DNA of 64,000 bases from an uncultured Desulfovibrio sp. Lineage in GTDB: Bacteria > Desulfobacterota > Desulfovibrionia > Desulfovibrionales > Desulfovibrionaceae. The stretch spans positions 1 to 64,000 of the forward strand of contig CALBAX010000136.1 of assembly GCA_937926875.1 (NCBI GenBank), in the 5' to 3' direction. The notes under the pieces were generated by a model that was not told where the DNA came from, ran no database searches, and saw only the letters and a list, made by a program, of their open reading frames with translations. Positions within the stretch are counted from its first letter, which is position 1. The number at the start of each line of letters is the position of its first letter. A program made the translations under genes and the position numbers. Below, in pieces: positions 27,726 through 37,193 of the stretch.

Positions 27726-28428
27726 GACGGACCTCGCTTTGTTGAAAAGTGAAAAGGTGCCGCACAGGCACAGGCCGTCCATGCCATGAAAGCCCCCTTG
27801 CTGGCAAGTCGTGGCGGGGGAAAGGGGCTGCAAGGTGATGGCTGGTTCCTGTTGGCACGGGGCGAGGGGGACTTTCCTCGTCCTCCAAACTCCCCCGCTC
27901 CCCCCAAAACGCGCTCGTCGGCCACAGGCTGGGTCCCTGGTCAGTCTGCCACTGGCAGAAGCCGGGCCACCCCACAGGAACGAGGAGTTCCATCATGCCC
28001 GCCAGCCTGCGGCCTGAAACAAAGCAAGAGGCAGGGAACAGGGACAGGGCAGGCGACAGGTACGCCACCAGCCTGCATGGCAAAAACAGGAACAAGGATC
28101 ACCAGAGGACAGAGGGAGAGTGCGGCTGCGCATGGCTCCCATGAGGTGTCGAACTTGCCAGCCAGTGCACGAAAAATGCAAGCGCCGGGCTGTCAGGAGA
28201 TCCGGCGGAAGAGTGGAAGGACTGGGCGCTGACGTTCCCCGTCGTACCGGAGACTGGTTGCCGAACTGTCGGCCTCCGTGAAGGCAGGACGCACGCGGAA
28301 AGCAATAAGTGGACCTACAGGCGGCCTCCCCCCTTCCGGCTTGTATCCCAGGAATGCAAAAGGCCCCCTTGCGGGGGCCTTTGTATCCTTTTCCCTCGTC
28401 CGGCCGCAGCCGGACATGGTCATCGGAA
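27726..28428. other. 703-bp intergenic region between selD and rplQ; no gene seen
   Basis: Contains a GC-rich, low-symmetry stretch (about 27811-27911: GCGGGGGAAAGGGG, later CGAGGGGGACTTTCCTCG and CTCCCCCCAAAACG) that resembles the 3'-end repeat family, and the rplQ terminator at 28359-28382. Short frames here have no ribosome binding site or conserved motif. Confidence 0.45.
28359..28382 (-). terminator. intrinsic terminator of the rplQ (alpha) operon
   Basis: AAAGGCCCCC and GGGGGCCTTT with loop TTGC form a 10-bp stem; on the minus strand it ends in CCTTTTGC. It lies 46 bp after the rplQ stop. Confidence 0.85.
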
Positions 28429-28833
28429 CTACTCGGCGCTTTCAGCCTTGGCGGGAGCTTCCGTCTTGGCTTCGGGCTGGCGGGTCAGTTCGATGATGGC
28501 CATGGGAGCATTATCGCCCTTGCGGGGCATGGCCAGCTTCATCACGCGGGTGTAGCCACCAGGCACACCGGCGAACTGGGGACCAATTTCGTCAAACAGG
28601 CGCTTAACCAGAGCGTAGTCGCACAGCACGCGGTAAGCCAGACGGCGGGCGTGCAGGTCGTTGCGCTTGGCCAGGGAGATCAGCGGCTCGACAACGCCGC
28701 GGAGTTCCTTGGCTTTCACTTCGGTGGTGCGGATGCGGCCGTGGACAAGCAGCGCCTTGGCGAGATTGTGCAACAGGGCCTTACGGTGCGCAGGCGTCCG
28801 CGAAAGTTTTTTGCCGGAATTGCTATGCCTCAT
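28429..28833 (-). CDS. rplQ: 50S ribosomal protein L17
   Basis: A 134-residue L17 starting MRHSNSGKKLSRTPAHRKALLHNL, the canonical N-terminus, at ATG 28833. The start codon lies inside the end of rpoA (11-bp overlap), with AAGGA upstream. It lies at the exit side of the large subunit. The tail is Ala/Glu-rich (about 18 residues longer than minimal L17). It is the last gene of the rpmJ-rpsM-rpsK-rpsD-rpoA-rplQ block, before a strong terminator. Confidence 0.97.
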   Translation of the reverse strand: MRHSNSGKKLSRTPAHRKALLHNLAKALLVHGRIRTTEVKAKELRGVVEPLISLAKRNDLHARRLAYRVLCDYALVKRLFDEIGPQFAGVPGGYTRVMKLAMPRKGDNAPMAIIELTRQPEAKTEAPAKAESAE

Positions 28834-29866
28834 TTTGCTGCTTCCTTTTCCAGTCCTGATATTTCTTTTCGAAGCCGTCAACCTTCATGCCGAAATCAAG
28901 GCCCATGTCGTGCAGGACTTCCTTGATCTCGTCCAGAGATTTACGGCCGAAGTTCTTGGTTTTGAGCATTTCAGCCTCGGAACGCTGCACCAGTTCGCCC
29001 ACCAGCGCGATGTTGGCACTGCGCAGGCAGTTGGTGGCGCGCACCGAAAGCTCGAGATCGTCGATGCTCTTGAAGAGATGCTCGTTGGTCTCGCCGCTGT
29101 CGCTGCTGCCGTGGCGCATGTCACCGGACACACGTTCATCGAAGTTGATGAACACCGAGATCTGATCCTTGATGATCTTGGCGCTGTACGCGATGGCATC
29201 TTCAGGGGTCAGCGAACCGTCGGTCCACACTTCCAGGATCAGGCGGTCATAGTTGGTCATCTGACCCACACGAGCCTGTTCCACAGTGTAAGCGACCTTG
29301 CGGACCGGCGAGAAGGAGGAGTCCAGCTTAATCAAACCGATTTCATCGGCCAGACCTTCGTGCATGTCGGCGGGCACGTAGCCCTTGCCCATGCGCACTT
29401 CAAATTCCATCTCCAGCACCACGTCCTCGGTGAGGGTGGCGATGTGCTGTTCAGGATTGAGCACGGTCACATGCTGATTGGCCTGAATCTGGGCGGCCGT
29501 AACAGGCCCTTTGCTGTCAACGCGAAGCGTCAGGCGCTGCGGTTCGTCCGTGTCCATGCGCAGACGCACCTGCTTGATGTTCAGCACCACGTCGGTCACG
29601 TCCTCAAGGACGCCATGGATGGTGGTGAACTCATGCTGCACGCCGGTAATCTTCACAGACACAAAGGCAGCACCCTGCAGGGAGGCAAGCAGCACACGAC
29701 GCATGGCATTGCCGATGGTGGTGCCGTAACCTCTCTCCAGCGGTTCGCAAACAAACTTGCCGTGCGTGCTGCTGGCCGTGTCTTCGTCGCGCAGGATCTG
29801 GTCGGGCTTGACGAGCTCGTTCCAGTTGCGCGCATTGATAAGGCGTTCGCCCTGTTTGATAAGCAT
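28823..29866 (-). CDS. rpoA: DNA-directed RNA polymerase subunit alpha
   Basis: A 347-residue alpha subunit. The N-terminal dimerisation domain (about 1-235) has NAMRRVLLASLQGAAFVSV and HEFTTIHGVLEDVTDVVLN; the C-terminal domain (about 255-330) has IDDLELSVRATNCLRSANI and RKSLDEIKEVLHDMGLDFG, the UP-element and activator contact surface. Length and order are normal. It sits between rpsD and rplQ. Confidence 0.99.
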   Translation of the reverse strand: MLIKQGERLINARNWNELVKPDQILRDEDTASSTHGKFVCEPLERGYGTTIGNAMRRVLLASLQGAAFVSVKITGVQHEFTTIHGVLEDVTDVVLNIKQVRLRMDTDEPQRLTLRVDSKGPVTAAQIQANQHVTVLNPEQHIATLTEDVVLEMEFEVRMGKGYVPADMHEGLADEIGLIKLDSSFSPVRKVAYTVEQARVGQMTNYDRLILEVWTDGSLTPEDAIAYSAKIIKDQISVFINFDERVSGDMRHGSSDSGETNEHLFKSIDDLELSVRATNCLRSANIALVGELVQRSEAEMLKTKNFGRKSLDEIKEVLHDMGLDFGMKVDGFEKKYQDWKRKQQNEA

Positions 29867-29877
29867 GAAGCCCCCGC

Positions 29878-30504
29878 TTATTTCGAGTAAAGTTCAACGA
29901 TCAGCTGTTCATTGACCGGGAACTGGATGTCGTCACGCTGCGGCAGAGCCTTCACGGTGCCCTTGAAAGCGGCGCCGTCGGCTTCCAGCCAGGCGGGGCA
30001 ACCGCGGCGGGCGATGACTTCCTGGGCTTCGGCCAGAACGGGGATCTTGCGGTTCTTTTCGGGCACTTCGATGGTATCGCCCACGCGCACCTGCAGCGAG
30101 GGGATGGTCACCTTGTGGCCATTGAGGGTGAAGATGCCGTGGCGCACCAGCTGACGGGCCTGGTTACGGGAGTTGGCGAAACCGAGACGGTACACCACGT
30201 TGTCCAGACGGCGTTCCAGGATCACCAGCAGGTTGGTACCGGTGACGCCCTTCTGCATTTCAGCTTTTTCGAAGTATCCGCGGAACTGCTTTTCCAGGAT
30301 ACCGTAGCTGCGGCGGGTCTTCTGCTTCTCGCGCAGCTGGACGGCGTATTCGCTGACTTTCTTACGCGCACGGCCGTGCTGGCCAGGAGCGTAGGGACGG
30401 CGATCATAAGCGCACTTGTCGGTAAAGCAGCGGTCGCCCTTCAGGAAGAGCTTGCAGCCCTCGCGACGGCAAATGCGGCATTTGGCTTCAGTATATTTGG
30501 CCAT
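29878..30504 (-). CDS. rpsD: 30S ribosomal protein S4
   Basis: A 208-residue S4 starting MAKYTEAKCRICRREGCKLFLKG at ATG 30504. It is the zinc-binding (C+) type, with four Cys in CRICRREGC and DRCFTDKC. The S4 RNA-binding domain (RLDNVVYRLGFANSRNQARQ) follows. S4 nucleates 30S assembly and in some bacteria represses its own operon. The longer upstream frame overlaps rpsK and is rejected. Confidence 0.98.
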   Translation of the reverse strand: MAKYTEAKCRICRREGCKLFLKGDRCFTDKCAYDRRPYAPGQHGRARKKVSEYAVQLREKQKTRRSYGILEKQFRGYFEKAEMQKGVTGTNLLVILERRLDNVVYRLGFANSRNQARQLVRHGIFTLNGHKVTIPSLQVRVGDTIEVPEKNRKIPVLAEAQEVIARRGCPAWLEADGAAFKGTVKALPQRDDIQFPVNEQLIVELYSK

Positions 30505-30551
30505 TTGAAGAATCCTCTTGCGTTGATTACCACTGCCTCTCGGGCAGCCAA

Positions 30552-30941
30552 CTACACGCGACGGCGCTTGGGCGGCCGACAACCATTGTGGGGGATGGGC
30601 GTAACGTCGCGGATGAAAGCAACCCGGAAGCCAACAGCGGCAATGGCGCGCATGGCGGCTTCACGGCCGGAGCCGGGGCCCTTCACATACACACCCACGG
30701 TGCGCATGCCGTTGTCCTGGGCCTTGCGGGCGGCAGTTTCGGCAGCAACCTGGGCAGCGAAGGGGGTGGACTTGCGGGAACCCTTGAAACCGCTCTGGCC
30801 GGAAGAGGCCCAGCTGATGGCGTTGCCGCGAGTGTCCGTAAAGGTGATGATGGTATTGTTGAACGAAGCCTGGATGTGGGCAATGCCCACGGGCACGTTC
30901 TTCTTTTCTCTTTTCTTGACCACTTTCTTGGGTCTGGCCAT
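30552..30941 (-). CDS. rpsK: 30S ribosomal protein S11
   Basis: A 129-residue S11 with the conserved core GIAHIQASFNNTIITFTDTRGN and the C-terminal signature DVTPIPHNGCRPPKRRRV. It forms part of the platform of the small subunit next to the mRNA exit path. It lies between rpsM and rpsD in the usual alpha-operon order. Confidence 0.98.
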   Translation of the reverse strand: MARPKKVVKKREKKNVPVGIAHIQASFNNTIITFTDTRGNAISWASSGQSGFKGSRKSTPFAAQVAAETAARKAQDNGMRTVGVYVKGPGSGREAAMRAIAAVGFRVAFIRDVTPIPHNGCRPPKRRRV

Positions 30942-30986
30942 GATATTACCTCAATCTGGCTAAATTCGCGTGAAAAGGAATGCGCC

Positions 30987-31355
30987 CTACTTCTTCTTGC
31001 CCACCACACCGCGACGGGGACCCTTGCGGGTACGCGCATTGGTGTGGGTGCGCTGACCGTGCACGGGCAGGCCGCGGCGGTGGCGCAGGCCACGGAAGCA
31101 GCCGATGTCCATGAGGCGCTTGATATTGGTAGAGATCTCGCGACGGAGGTCGCCTTCCACCTTGTAGTTCTGTTCGAGTTCCTTACGGATCTCGTTCACT
31201 TCGTCGGCGGAAAGATCATCAATGTTGCGCTCCCAGTTCACACCGGTGGTGCTCAGGATCTGCAGGGCCGTAGCACGGCCGATGCCATAGATATAGGTGA
31301 GCGCAATGTCCACACGTTTGCCACGAGGCAAATCAACACCTGCAATTCTCGCCAC
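30987..31355 (-). CDS. rpsM: 30S ribosomal protein S13
   Basis: A 122-residue S13 starting MARIAGVDLPRGKRVDIALTYIYGIG, with the C-terminal RNA-binding signature LRHRRGLPVHGQRTHTNARTRKG. It forms the head bridge to the large subunit. It lies 15 bp after rpmJ and starts the alpha-operon order after L36. Confidence 0.98.
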   Translation of the reverse strand: MARIAGVDLPRGKRVDIALTYIYGIGRATALQILSTTGVNWERNIDDLSADEVNEIRKELEQNYKVEGDLRREISTNIKRLMDIGCFRGLRHRRGLPVHGQRTHTNARTRKGPRRGVVGKKK

Positions 31356-31370
31356 AGTACGTCTCCTGCC

Positions 31371-31484
31371 CTAGCCCTGGCGCTGCTTGTGCCGGGGGTT
31401 TTCGCAGATAACTCGAAGAACACCCTTGCGCCGGATCACCTTGCACTTGGGGCATATTTTTTTGACGGAAGGTCTGACTTTCAT
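31371..31484 (-). CDS. rpmJ: 50S ribosomal protein L36
   Basis: A 37-residue zinc-binding L36, [20 protein letters not shown]..., with Cys11, Cys14, Cys27 and His32 as the metal site. The ATG at 31484 is the only sensible start; the open frame continues upstream without conservation. It is the first gene of the alpha-operon block, and infA, often its upstream neighbour, is not here. Confidence 0.96.
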
Positions 31485-31608
31485 GATTCGTCTCCAATGA
31501 GTGGCAAAGCCATCCGGCTTTGCGTGACCAAGGTTTGCCGCTGCCGGAAACACAACACAAACCCGGTCAATACGGCTGCTCACCGCTCATTAGCAGCGGG
31601 AACAGAAA

Positions 31609-31637
31609 CCTTTATCCATCTTTACCTGCTCTGTCAA
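31609..31637 (-). promoter_or_regulatory. candidate promoter for the rpmJ-rplQ operon
   Basis: A perfect TTGACA (31632-31637, overlapping the map stop codon), 17-bp spacer, then a weak TAAAGG (31609-31614). The resulting leader of about 120 nt contains an imperfect stem (CCGCTGCT/AGCGGTGAGCAG region). The good -35 and spacing make it plausible; the -10 matches only three positions. Confidence 0.4.
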
Positions 31638-32428
31638 CAACCAATTGTCGTCCGGTTCAGGCCGCGATCCGAAATGCTCAGGATCCGGGGCCCGTCCGGC
31701 GTAATGGCTACACTGTGTTCAAAATGCGCAGCCAGTCGGCGGTCGCGTGTCACAGCAGTCCATTTGTCTTCCAGAACGTCCACCTCGTAGCTGCCGGCGG
31801 TGACCATGGGCTCAATGGCGATGACCATGCCGTTACGCAGGGTCAGCCCGCGGCCACCGGGGTGATAGTTGGGGACTTCCGGCTTTTCGTGCATCTTGGC
31901 GCCAACACCGTGGCCCACATACTGACGCACGACATTGAAACCGGCGGCTTCCACATGGTTCTGCACGGCGGCCCCGATGGCATAGACATCGTTACCGGCG
32001 CGCGCCTGCTCGATGCCGACATAGAGGCTCTCCTCCGTGACGCGCATGAGCTTGCAGGCTTCCTCGCTCACCTTGCCCACAGGGAAGGTGCGCGCAGCGT
32101 CGCCCACAAAACCTTCAAAGACCACGCCCATGTCGACGCTGACGATGTCCCCTTCCTCAAGCAGCCGCGGGGAGGGGAAACCGTGGACCACCTGCTCGTT
32201 GACCGAGCAGCATGTGGCGTAGGGGTAGCCGTAATAGCCCAGAAAGGCCGGTTTCACTTTATAATCGGCGCACATGTCGCGCGCCAGTTCTTCAAAGCGC
32301 ATGGTCGTTTCGCCAGGCTTCACGATGTCGCCGATGGCATCCAAGATGTTGGCCACCATACGGTTGGCCTCGCGCAGGCAGGCGAGCTCCCGTTCATTTT
32401 TGATGAATGCGCCTTGATACTTCTTCAT
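31634..32428 (-). CDS. map: methionine aminopeptidase, type I
   Basis: A 264-residue metalloprotease removing the initiator methionine from nascent proteins. The five metal ligands sit in their usual motifs: two Asp in VSVDMGVVFEGFVGDAART, His in YVGHGVGAKMHE, Glu in AIEPMV and Glu in HFEHSVAI. It lies directly after secY in the spc block; adk, often between secY and map, is absent. Confidence 0.98.
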   Translation of the reverse strand: MKKYQGAFIKNERELACLREANRMVANILDAIGDIVKPGETTMRFEELARDMCADYKVKPAFLGYYGYPYATCCSVNEQVVHGFPSPRLLEEGDIVSVDMGVVFEGFVGDAARTFPVGKVSEEACKLMRVTEESLYVGIEQARAGNDVYAIGAAVQNHVEAAGFNVVRQYVGHGVGAKMHEKPEVPNYHPGGRGLTLRNGMVIAIEPMVTAGSYEVDVLEDKWTAVTRDRRLAAHFEHSVAITPDGPRILSISDRGLNRTTIGC

Positions 32429-32453
32429 GACTTTCCAGCTCTCTTTGCCAGAA

Positions 32454-33767
<1,314 letters not shown>

Positions 33768-33886
33768 GAATCACTCGTTACCTTTTACGCTGTAAGGGAC
33801 GCATATGCGCGGGAGCGTCTTTACCCCGCGCCCATTCCGGCGCGGGGTCAAAGACATCCGCCTGCCGTTACCGGCATGGCGCATAA

Positions 33887-34351
33887 TTACTCAGCCGCTT
33901 GCGCAGCTTCAAGTTCGGTGGCTTCGCCGCCGGCGTTGCGGATCTTTTCCGCAGCGGCCTGGCTGAACTTGTGGGCTTCCACCTTGATGGCCGACTTCAC
34001 TTCGCCACGGGAAAGCACTTTCACGGGCGCGCCCAGACGGGCCAGGCCGCGGGCGTAGATGTCGTCCAGGGTGATCTCGCTCTTGCCTTCAAAGGCTTCC
34101 TGCAGACGGTCCAGATTGATCACGTCGTAGGTCACCTTGAAGGGGAAGTTCTTGAAACCGTGCTTGGGAAGACGACGCTGCAGGGGCATCTGGCCGCCTT
34201 CGAAGCCGGGGCGCACGCCGCCGCCGGCACGGGCATTCTGACCCTTGTTACCCTTGCCAGAGGTGCAGCCCAGGCCGGAACCGGAACCACGGCCCACACG
34301 ACGGCGGGTTTTGCGCTCTTCCGGGAAGGGAAAGAGATTGTGCAGTTGCAT
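33887..34351 (-). CDS. rplO: 50S ribosomal protein L15
   Basis: A 154-residue L15: MQLHNLFPFPEERKTRRRVGRG, the Gly-rich SGKGNKGQNARAGGGVRPGFEGGQMPLQRRLPKHGF and a C-terminal alpha/beta domain. It has a slightly extended Ala/Glu-rich tail. It lies between rpmD and secY. Confidence 0.98.
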   Translation of the reverse strand: MQLHNLFPFPEERKTRRRVGRGSGSGLGCTSGKGNKGQNARAGGGVRPGFEGGQMPLQRRLPKHGFKNFPFKVTYDVINLDRLQEAFEGKSEITLDDIYARGLARLGAPVKVLSRGEVKSAIKVEAHKFSQAAAEKIRNAGGEATELEAAQAAE

Positions 34352-34378
34352 GATATATACTCCTCCTGCGGCCGTGGA

Positions 34379-34555
34379 CTAGTCCACCAGGGCCACAAGG
34401 TGCGAAACTTTGGCGATGATGCCCCGGATGGCCGGGGTGTCCTTGAACGACTTGACCTGTTCGCGACGCTTGAGGCCAAGGGAGTCCAGCAGCTTGCGCT
34501 GGGCCGGCGTGGTGCCGATGCGGGAACGCACGAGTTTGACCGTAATTTCAGCCAT
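34379..34555 (-). CDS. rpmD: 50S ribosomal protein L30
   Basis: A 58-residue L30, MAEITVKLVRSRIGTTPAQR then KLLDSLGLKRREQVKSFKDT, read directly from the sequence between rpsE and rplO. ATG is at 34553-34555 and TAG at 34379-34381. It starts 2 bp after the rpsE stop. Its size is typical. Confidence 0.95.
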   Translation of the reverse strand: MAEITVKLVRSRIGTTPAQRKLLDSLGLKRREQVKSFKDTPAIRGIIAKVSHLVALVD

Positions 34556-34557
34556 GA

Positions 34558-35070
34558 CTACTTCCTCGGGGCTTCGAGCTTCTTGCCACGCAGCTCGGAC
34601 ACTTCGTCGGCGCTGCGCAGGGAGATCAGGCCCTGCATGGTGGCACGCAGCACGTTATGGGGGTTGTTGGTGCCGATGGCCTTGGCCAGGACGTCACGCA
34701 CGCCCACGGCTTCCATGACGGCACGCACGGCACCACCGGCGATGATGCCGGTACCTTCAGAGGCGGGCTTCAGCATGACGCGACCAGCGCCGAAGCGGCC
34801 CAGCACTTCGTAAGGCAGGGTGCCTTCCACCAGAGGAATCTGCACGCGGTTCTTGCGAGCGCGTTCAGTGGCCTTGCGCAGGGCTTCGGGCACTTCCTGG
34901 GCCTTGCCCAGACCGTAGCCCACGCCACCCTTGCCGTCGCCCACCACCACGAGGGCGCTGAAGCTGAAACGGCGACCGCCCTTGACCACCTTGGCCACGC
35001 GGTTCAGGGAGACGATCTTTTCGATTTCGCCCAATTCGTTCTGTTTGGTTTCGGTATTTTCCTGACGCAT
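34558..35070 (-). CDS. rpsE: 30S ribosomal protein S5
   Basis: A 170-residue S5 with the N-terminal double-stranded RNA-binding fold (EKIVSLNRVAKVVKGGRRFSF, then VVGDGKGGVGYGLGKAQEVP) and the C-terminal domain (GIIAGGAVRAVMEAVGVRDVLAKAIGTNN). It shapes the mRNA entry channel and affects decoding accuracy. It starts 1 bp after the rplR stop. Confidence 0.98.
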   Translation of the reverse strand: MRQENTETKQNELGEIEKIVSLNRVAKVVKGGRRFSFSALVVVGDGKGGVGYGLGKAQEVPEALRKATERARKNRVQIPLVEGTLPYEVLGRFGAGRVMLKPASEGTGIIAGGAVRAVMEAVGVRDVLAKAIGTNNPHNVLRATMQGLISLRSADEVSELRGKKLEAPRK

Positions 35071-35071
35071 A

Positions 35072-35431
35072 TTAGAACTCCAGGCCGCCTTCGCGGGCGC
35101 CGTCGGCCACGGCTTTCACGCGACCGTGATAAAGGTACCCGTTGCGATCGAACACCACCTGGGTGATGTTCTTTTCCTTGGCAAGACGGGCGATTTCCAT
35201 GCCCACCTTCTCGGCACCGGCCAGGTTGCAATGCATACCGGCTTCGGTCTTGGCCAGGCTGAGGGTGGAGGCGGCGACCAGGGTGGCGCCTTCCTGATCG
35301 TTCACGATCTGGGCGTAGATGTGCATGTTGGAGCGGTACACCACCAGACGGGGACGTTCGGCAGTACCCTGCACCTTTTTACGAATGCGGACCTTGCGGC
35401 GCTGACGGGATTCATTCTTGGTAAGCTTCAT
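35072..35431 (-). CDS. rplR: 50S ribosomal protein L18
   Basis: A 119-residue L18 that binds 5S rRNA: RKVRIRKKVQGTAERPRLVVYRS near the start and DRNGYLYHGRVKAVADGAREGGLEF at the C-terminus. It lies between rplF and rpsE. Confidence 0.98.
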   Translation of the reverse strand: MKLTKNESRQRRKVRIRKKVQGTAERPRLVVYRSNMHIYAQIVNDQEGATLVAASTLSLAKTEAGMHCNLAGAEKVGMEIARLAKEKNITQVVFDRNGYLYHGRVKAVADGAREGGLEF

Positions 35432-35445
35432 GACGCAATCCCTAC

Positions 35446-35985
35446 CTACTTCTTGCCGCCGGACTTACCGACCTTGCGGCGGATGGTCTCGGTGGTATAC
35501 TTGATACCCTTGCCCTTGTAAGGTTCGGGCTTGCGGATGCGACGGATCTTGGCGGCCATTTCGCCCACCAGTTCCTTGTCGGCGCCGCTGATGGTCAGGA
35601 TCTGACCTTCGGCCTTGGCCTGGATGCCTTCGGGCAGTTCCACCAGCACGGGGTGGGAGAAGCCCACGGACAGTTCCACCAGGTTGCCCTTGACGGCAAC
35701 ACGGTAGCCCACGCCGATCACTTCCAGGGACTTGGAGAAGCCCTTGGTCACGCCTTCGATGCAGTTGGCGAGCAGGGTACGGCGCAGACCGTGCTGGGCA
35801 CGGCTGTGACGGTTGTCTTCCACGCGGGTCAGGGTCAGCACACCGTCGGTGAGGTCATAATTCAGCAGGCTGCACACAGGGGTATGCAGCGTACCCTTGG
35901 GGCCCTTCACTTCCACAACATCCGTTCCGATCTTGACTTCAACGCCAGCGGGAACGGTAATGGGCTGTTTGCCAATACGAGACAT
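35446..35985 (-). CDS. rplF: 50S ribosomal protein L6
   Basis: A 179-residue L6: MSRIGKQPITVPAGVEVKIG, two tandem alpha/beta repeats, and the C-terminal signature KIRRIRKPEPYKGKGIKY. It sits at the base of the stalk near the factor-binding site. It lies between rpsH and rplR. Confidence 0.98.
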   Translation of the reverse strand: MSRIGKQPITVPAGVEVKIGTDVVEVKGPKGTLHTPVCSLLNYDLTDGVLTLTRVEDNRHSRAQHGLRRTLLANCIEGVTKGFSKSLEVIGVGYRVAVKGNLVELSVGFSHPVLVELPEGIQAKAEGQILTISGADKELVGEMAAKIRRIRKPEPYKGKGIKYTTETIRRKVGKSGGKK

Positions 35986-35994
35986 GGTGCACCC

Positions 35995-36375
35995 CTACCA
36001 GATTTCACACAGAAGTTCGCCGCCCACCTTCTTTTCATGGGCGGTCATGCCGTCCAGCACGCCGCTGGACGTGGACAGAATGCAAATGCCGAGGCCGTTC
36101 TGCACCTTGGGGATCTGGTGAGCGCCCACATACACGCGGCGACCGGGGGTGCTGACGCGCTTCAGGCCGGAGATGACGGCCTTGCCCTTCTGGTACTTCA
36201 GCGTGATGGTAATGTTGCGGTCGTCGATAGCCACGTCTTCGACGTAACCTTCCTGCTTGAGGATGGCGGCTAAGGCTTCTTTCATCTTCGAGCGCGGCAC
36301 ATTCACTTCCTTGTGCAGGGCCAAATGTGCGTTGCGGATACGGGTCAGCATATCCGCAATAGGATCTGTCAACAT
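35995..36375 (-). CDS. rpsH: 30S ribosomal protein S8
   Basis: A 126-residue S8: MLTDPIADMLTRIRNAHLAL and the C-terminal ILSTSSGVLDGMTAHEKKVGGELLCEIW, with the conserved STSSG RNA-binding loop. S8 is a primary 16S binder and the spc-operon repressor in E. coli. Unusually it does not follow rpsN directly: a 620-bp spacer with a terminator separates them, so it is probably the first gene of its own transcription unit. Confidence 0.98.
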   Translation of the reverse strand: MLTDPIADMLTRIRNAHLALHKEVNVPRSKMKEALAAILKQEGYVEDVAIDDRNITITLKYQKGKAVISGLKRVSTPGRRVYVGAHQIPKVQNGLGICILSTSSGVLDGMTAHEKKVGGELLCEIW

Positions 36376-36447
36376 CGATAGCTCCTAAGGTTGGTTTCGT
36401 GAGGGGTTAGCGGCCCCATGCCGCCACTTCCCGCACACAATCGAAAA

Positions 36448-36476
36448 TCCATATCCCAAGCCGGAGCAAAAGGCAA
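36448..36476 (-). promoter_or_regulatory. candidate promoter for the rpsH-map unit
   Basis: On the minus strand TTGCCT (36471-36476), 17-bp spacer, TATGGA (36448-36453), about 70 bp before rpsH. Both boxes are weak; spacing and location make it worth recording. Confidence 0.25.
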
Positions 36477-36941
36477 TGCTTTTTTGCTCTCGACCTGAAA
36501 ATCCGCTTTTTCCAAGGCGCCCCGGGCCATACCGGCCTGTCCTGCCGGGGACATCCTGTCCGGTATGCGATGGAGCACAGACACCGGATCGTCCACCATG
36601 GGGTAAGACAGATCCGCCCCCGGAGGGATCCGCCTGCGTCCCGGTCGCGGGCGCGCTGCGTGCCGGCCTCTGCGCACTGTAGCTGGCTTTCCGGCACGAC
36701 GCAGCGTCTGGTGCGCAGGGGCAGATAGCCCATCTGCCATCGGGAAGCAAGCAAAATCTGCAAGGGGGCCTATCCGGCTGAAGGCCCGCCCCGGGAACGG
36801 ATACGCCTCCCTGGAGGCCGGAAGCGGCATGGAGGCACAGACACGGGCCAGGAGACCTCCCGGCCCGGCAGGCTGTCCGCCGGATGCGCGGGAAAGCGGG
36901 AGCACAGGGCTCTCCCCTCTCCCCTGCTTGTTCCAGGAACG

Positions 36942-36969
36942 AAAAGAGGGACCCCTTTCGGAGTCCCTC
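36942..36969 (-). terminator. intrinsic terminator after rpsN
   Basis: On the minus strand GAGGGACTCC, loop GAAA, GGGGTCCCTC, then TTTTC, about 28 bp after the rpsN stop. It would end, fully or partly, the S10-side transcript inside what is normally one continuous cluster. Confidence 0.8.
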
Positions 36970-36997
36970 CATCTTTCAGATCAGTCCGGGATGCGGA

Positions 36998-37183
36998 TTA
37001 CCAGCTGGATTTACGCACACCGGGCAGTTCGCCGCGCAGGGCCATGTTGCGGAAGCAGATACGGCAGATGCCGAACTGACGCATGAAGGCCCGGGGACGC
37101 CCGCAGATGGGGCAACGGTTGTAGGCGCGGGAGCTGAACTTGGGCTTGCGGGAAGCCTTCACTTCAAGAGCGGTACGGGACAT
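36998..37183 (-). CDS. rpsN: 30S ribosomal protein S14, zinc-binding (type Z)
   Basis: A 61-residue zinc form of S14: MSRTALEVKASRKPKFSSRA, then CPICGRPRAFMRQFGICRIC with four Cys. ATG 37183 is chosen because the family start is MSRTAL/MARKAL; the upstream frame overlaps rplE. It is followed by a terminator rather than by rpsH. Confidence 0.97.
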   Translation of the reverse strand: MSRTALEVKASRKPKFSSRAYNRCPICGRPRAFMRQFGICRICFRNMALRGELPGVRKSSW

Positions 37184-37193
37184 AGCTCTACTC

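Larger units (their letters stand above)
36376..36997. other. 622-bp spacer splitting rpsN from rpsH
   Basis: Ribosomal gene spacing in the rest of the cluster is 0-50 bp apart from about 120 bp between rplO and secY, so this is exceptional. It begins after rpsN with an intrinsic terminator and ends with a candidate promoter near rpsH. Between them, open frames on both strands (up to about 195 codons) have biased composition but no ribosome binding site, no family motif and codon use unlike the neighbours; I do not call a gene. A hairpin GAGCAAAA/TTTTTTGCTC lies at 36463-36488. Confidence 0.6.

Noticed and set aside
36385..36972. Possible gene in the rpsN-rpsH spacer
   Set aside because: Candidate frames on both strands lack ribosome binding sites and conserved content, and one would run through the rpsN terminator.
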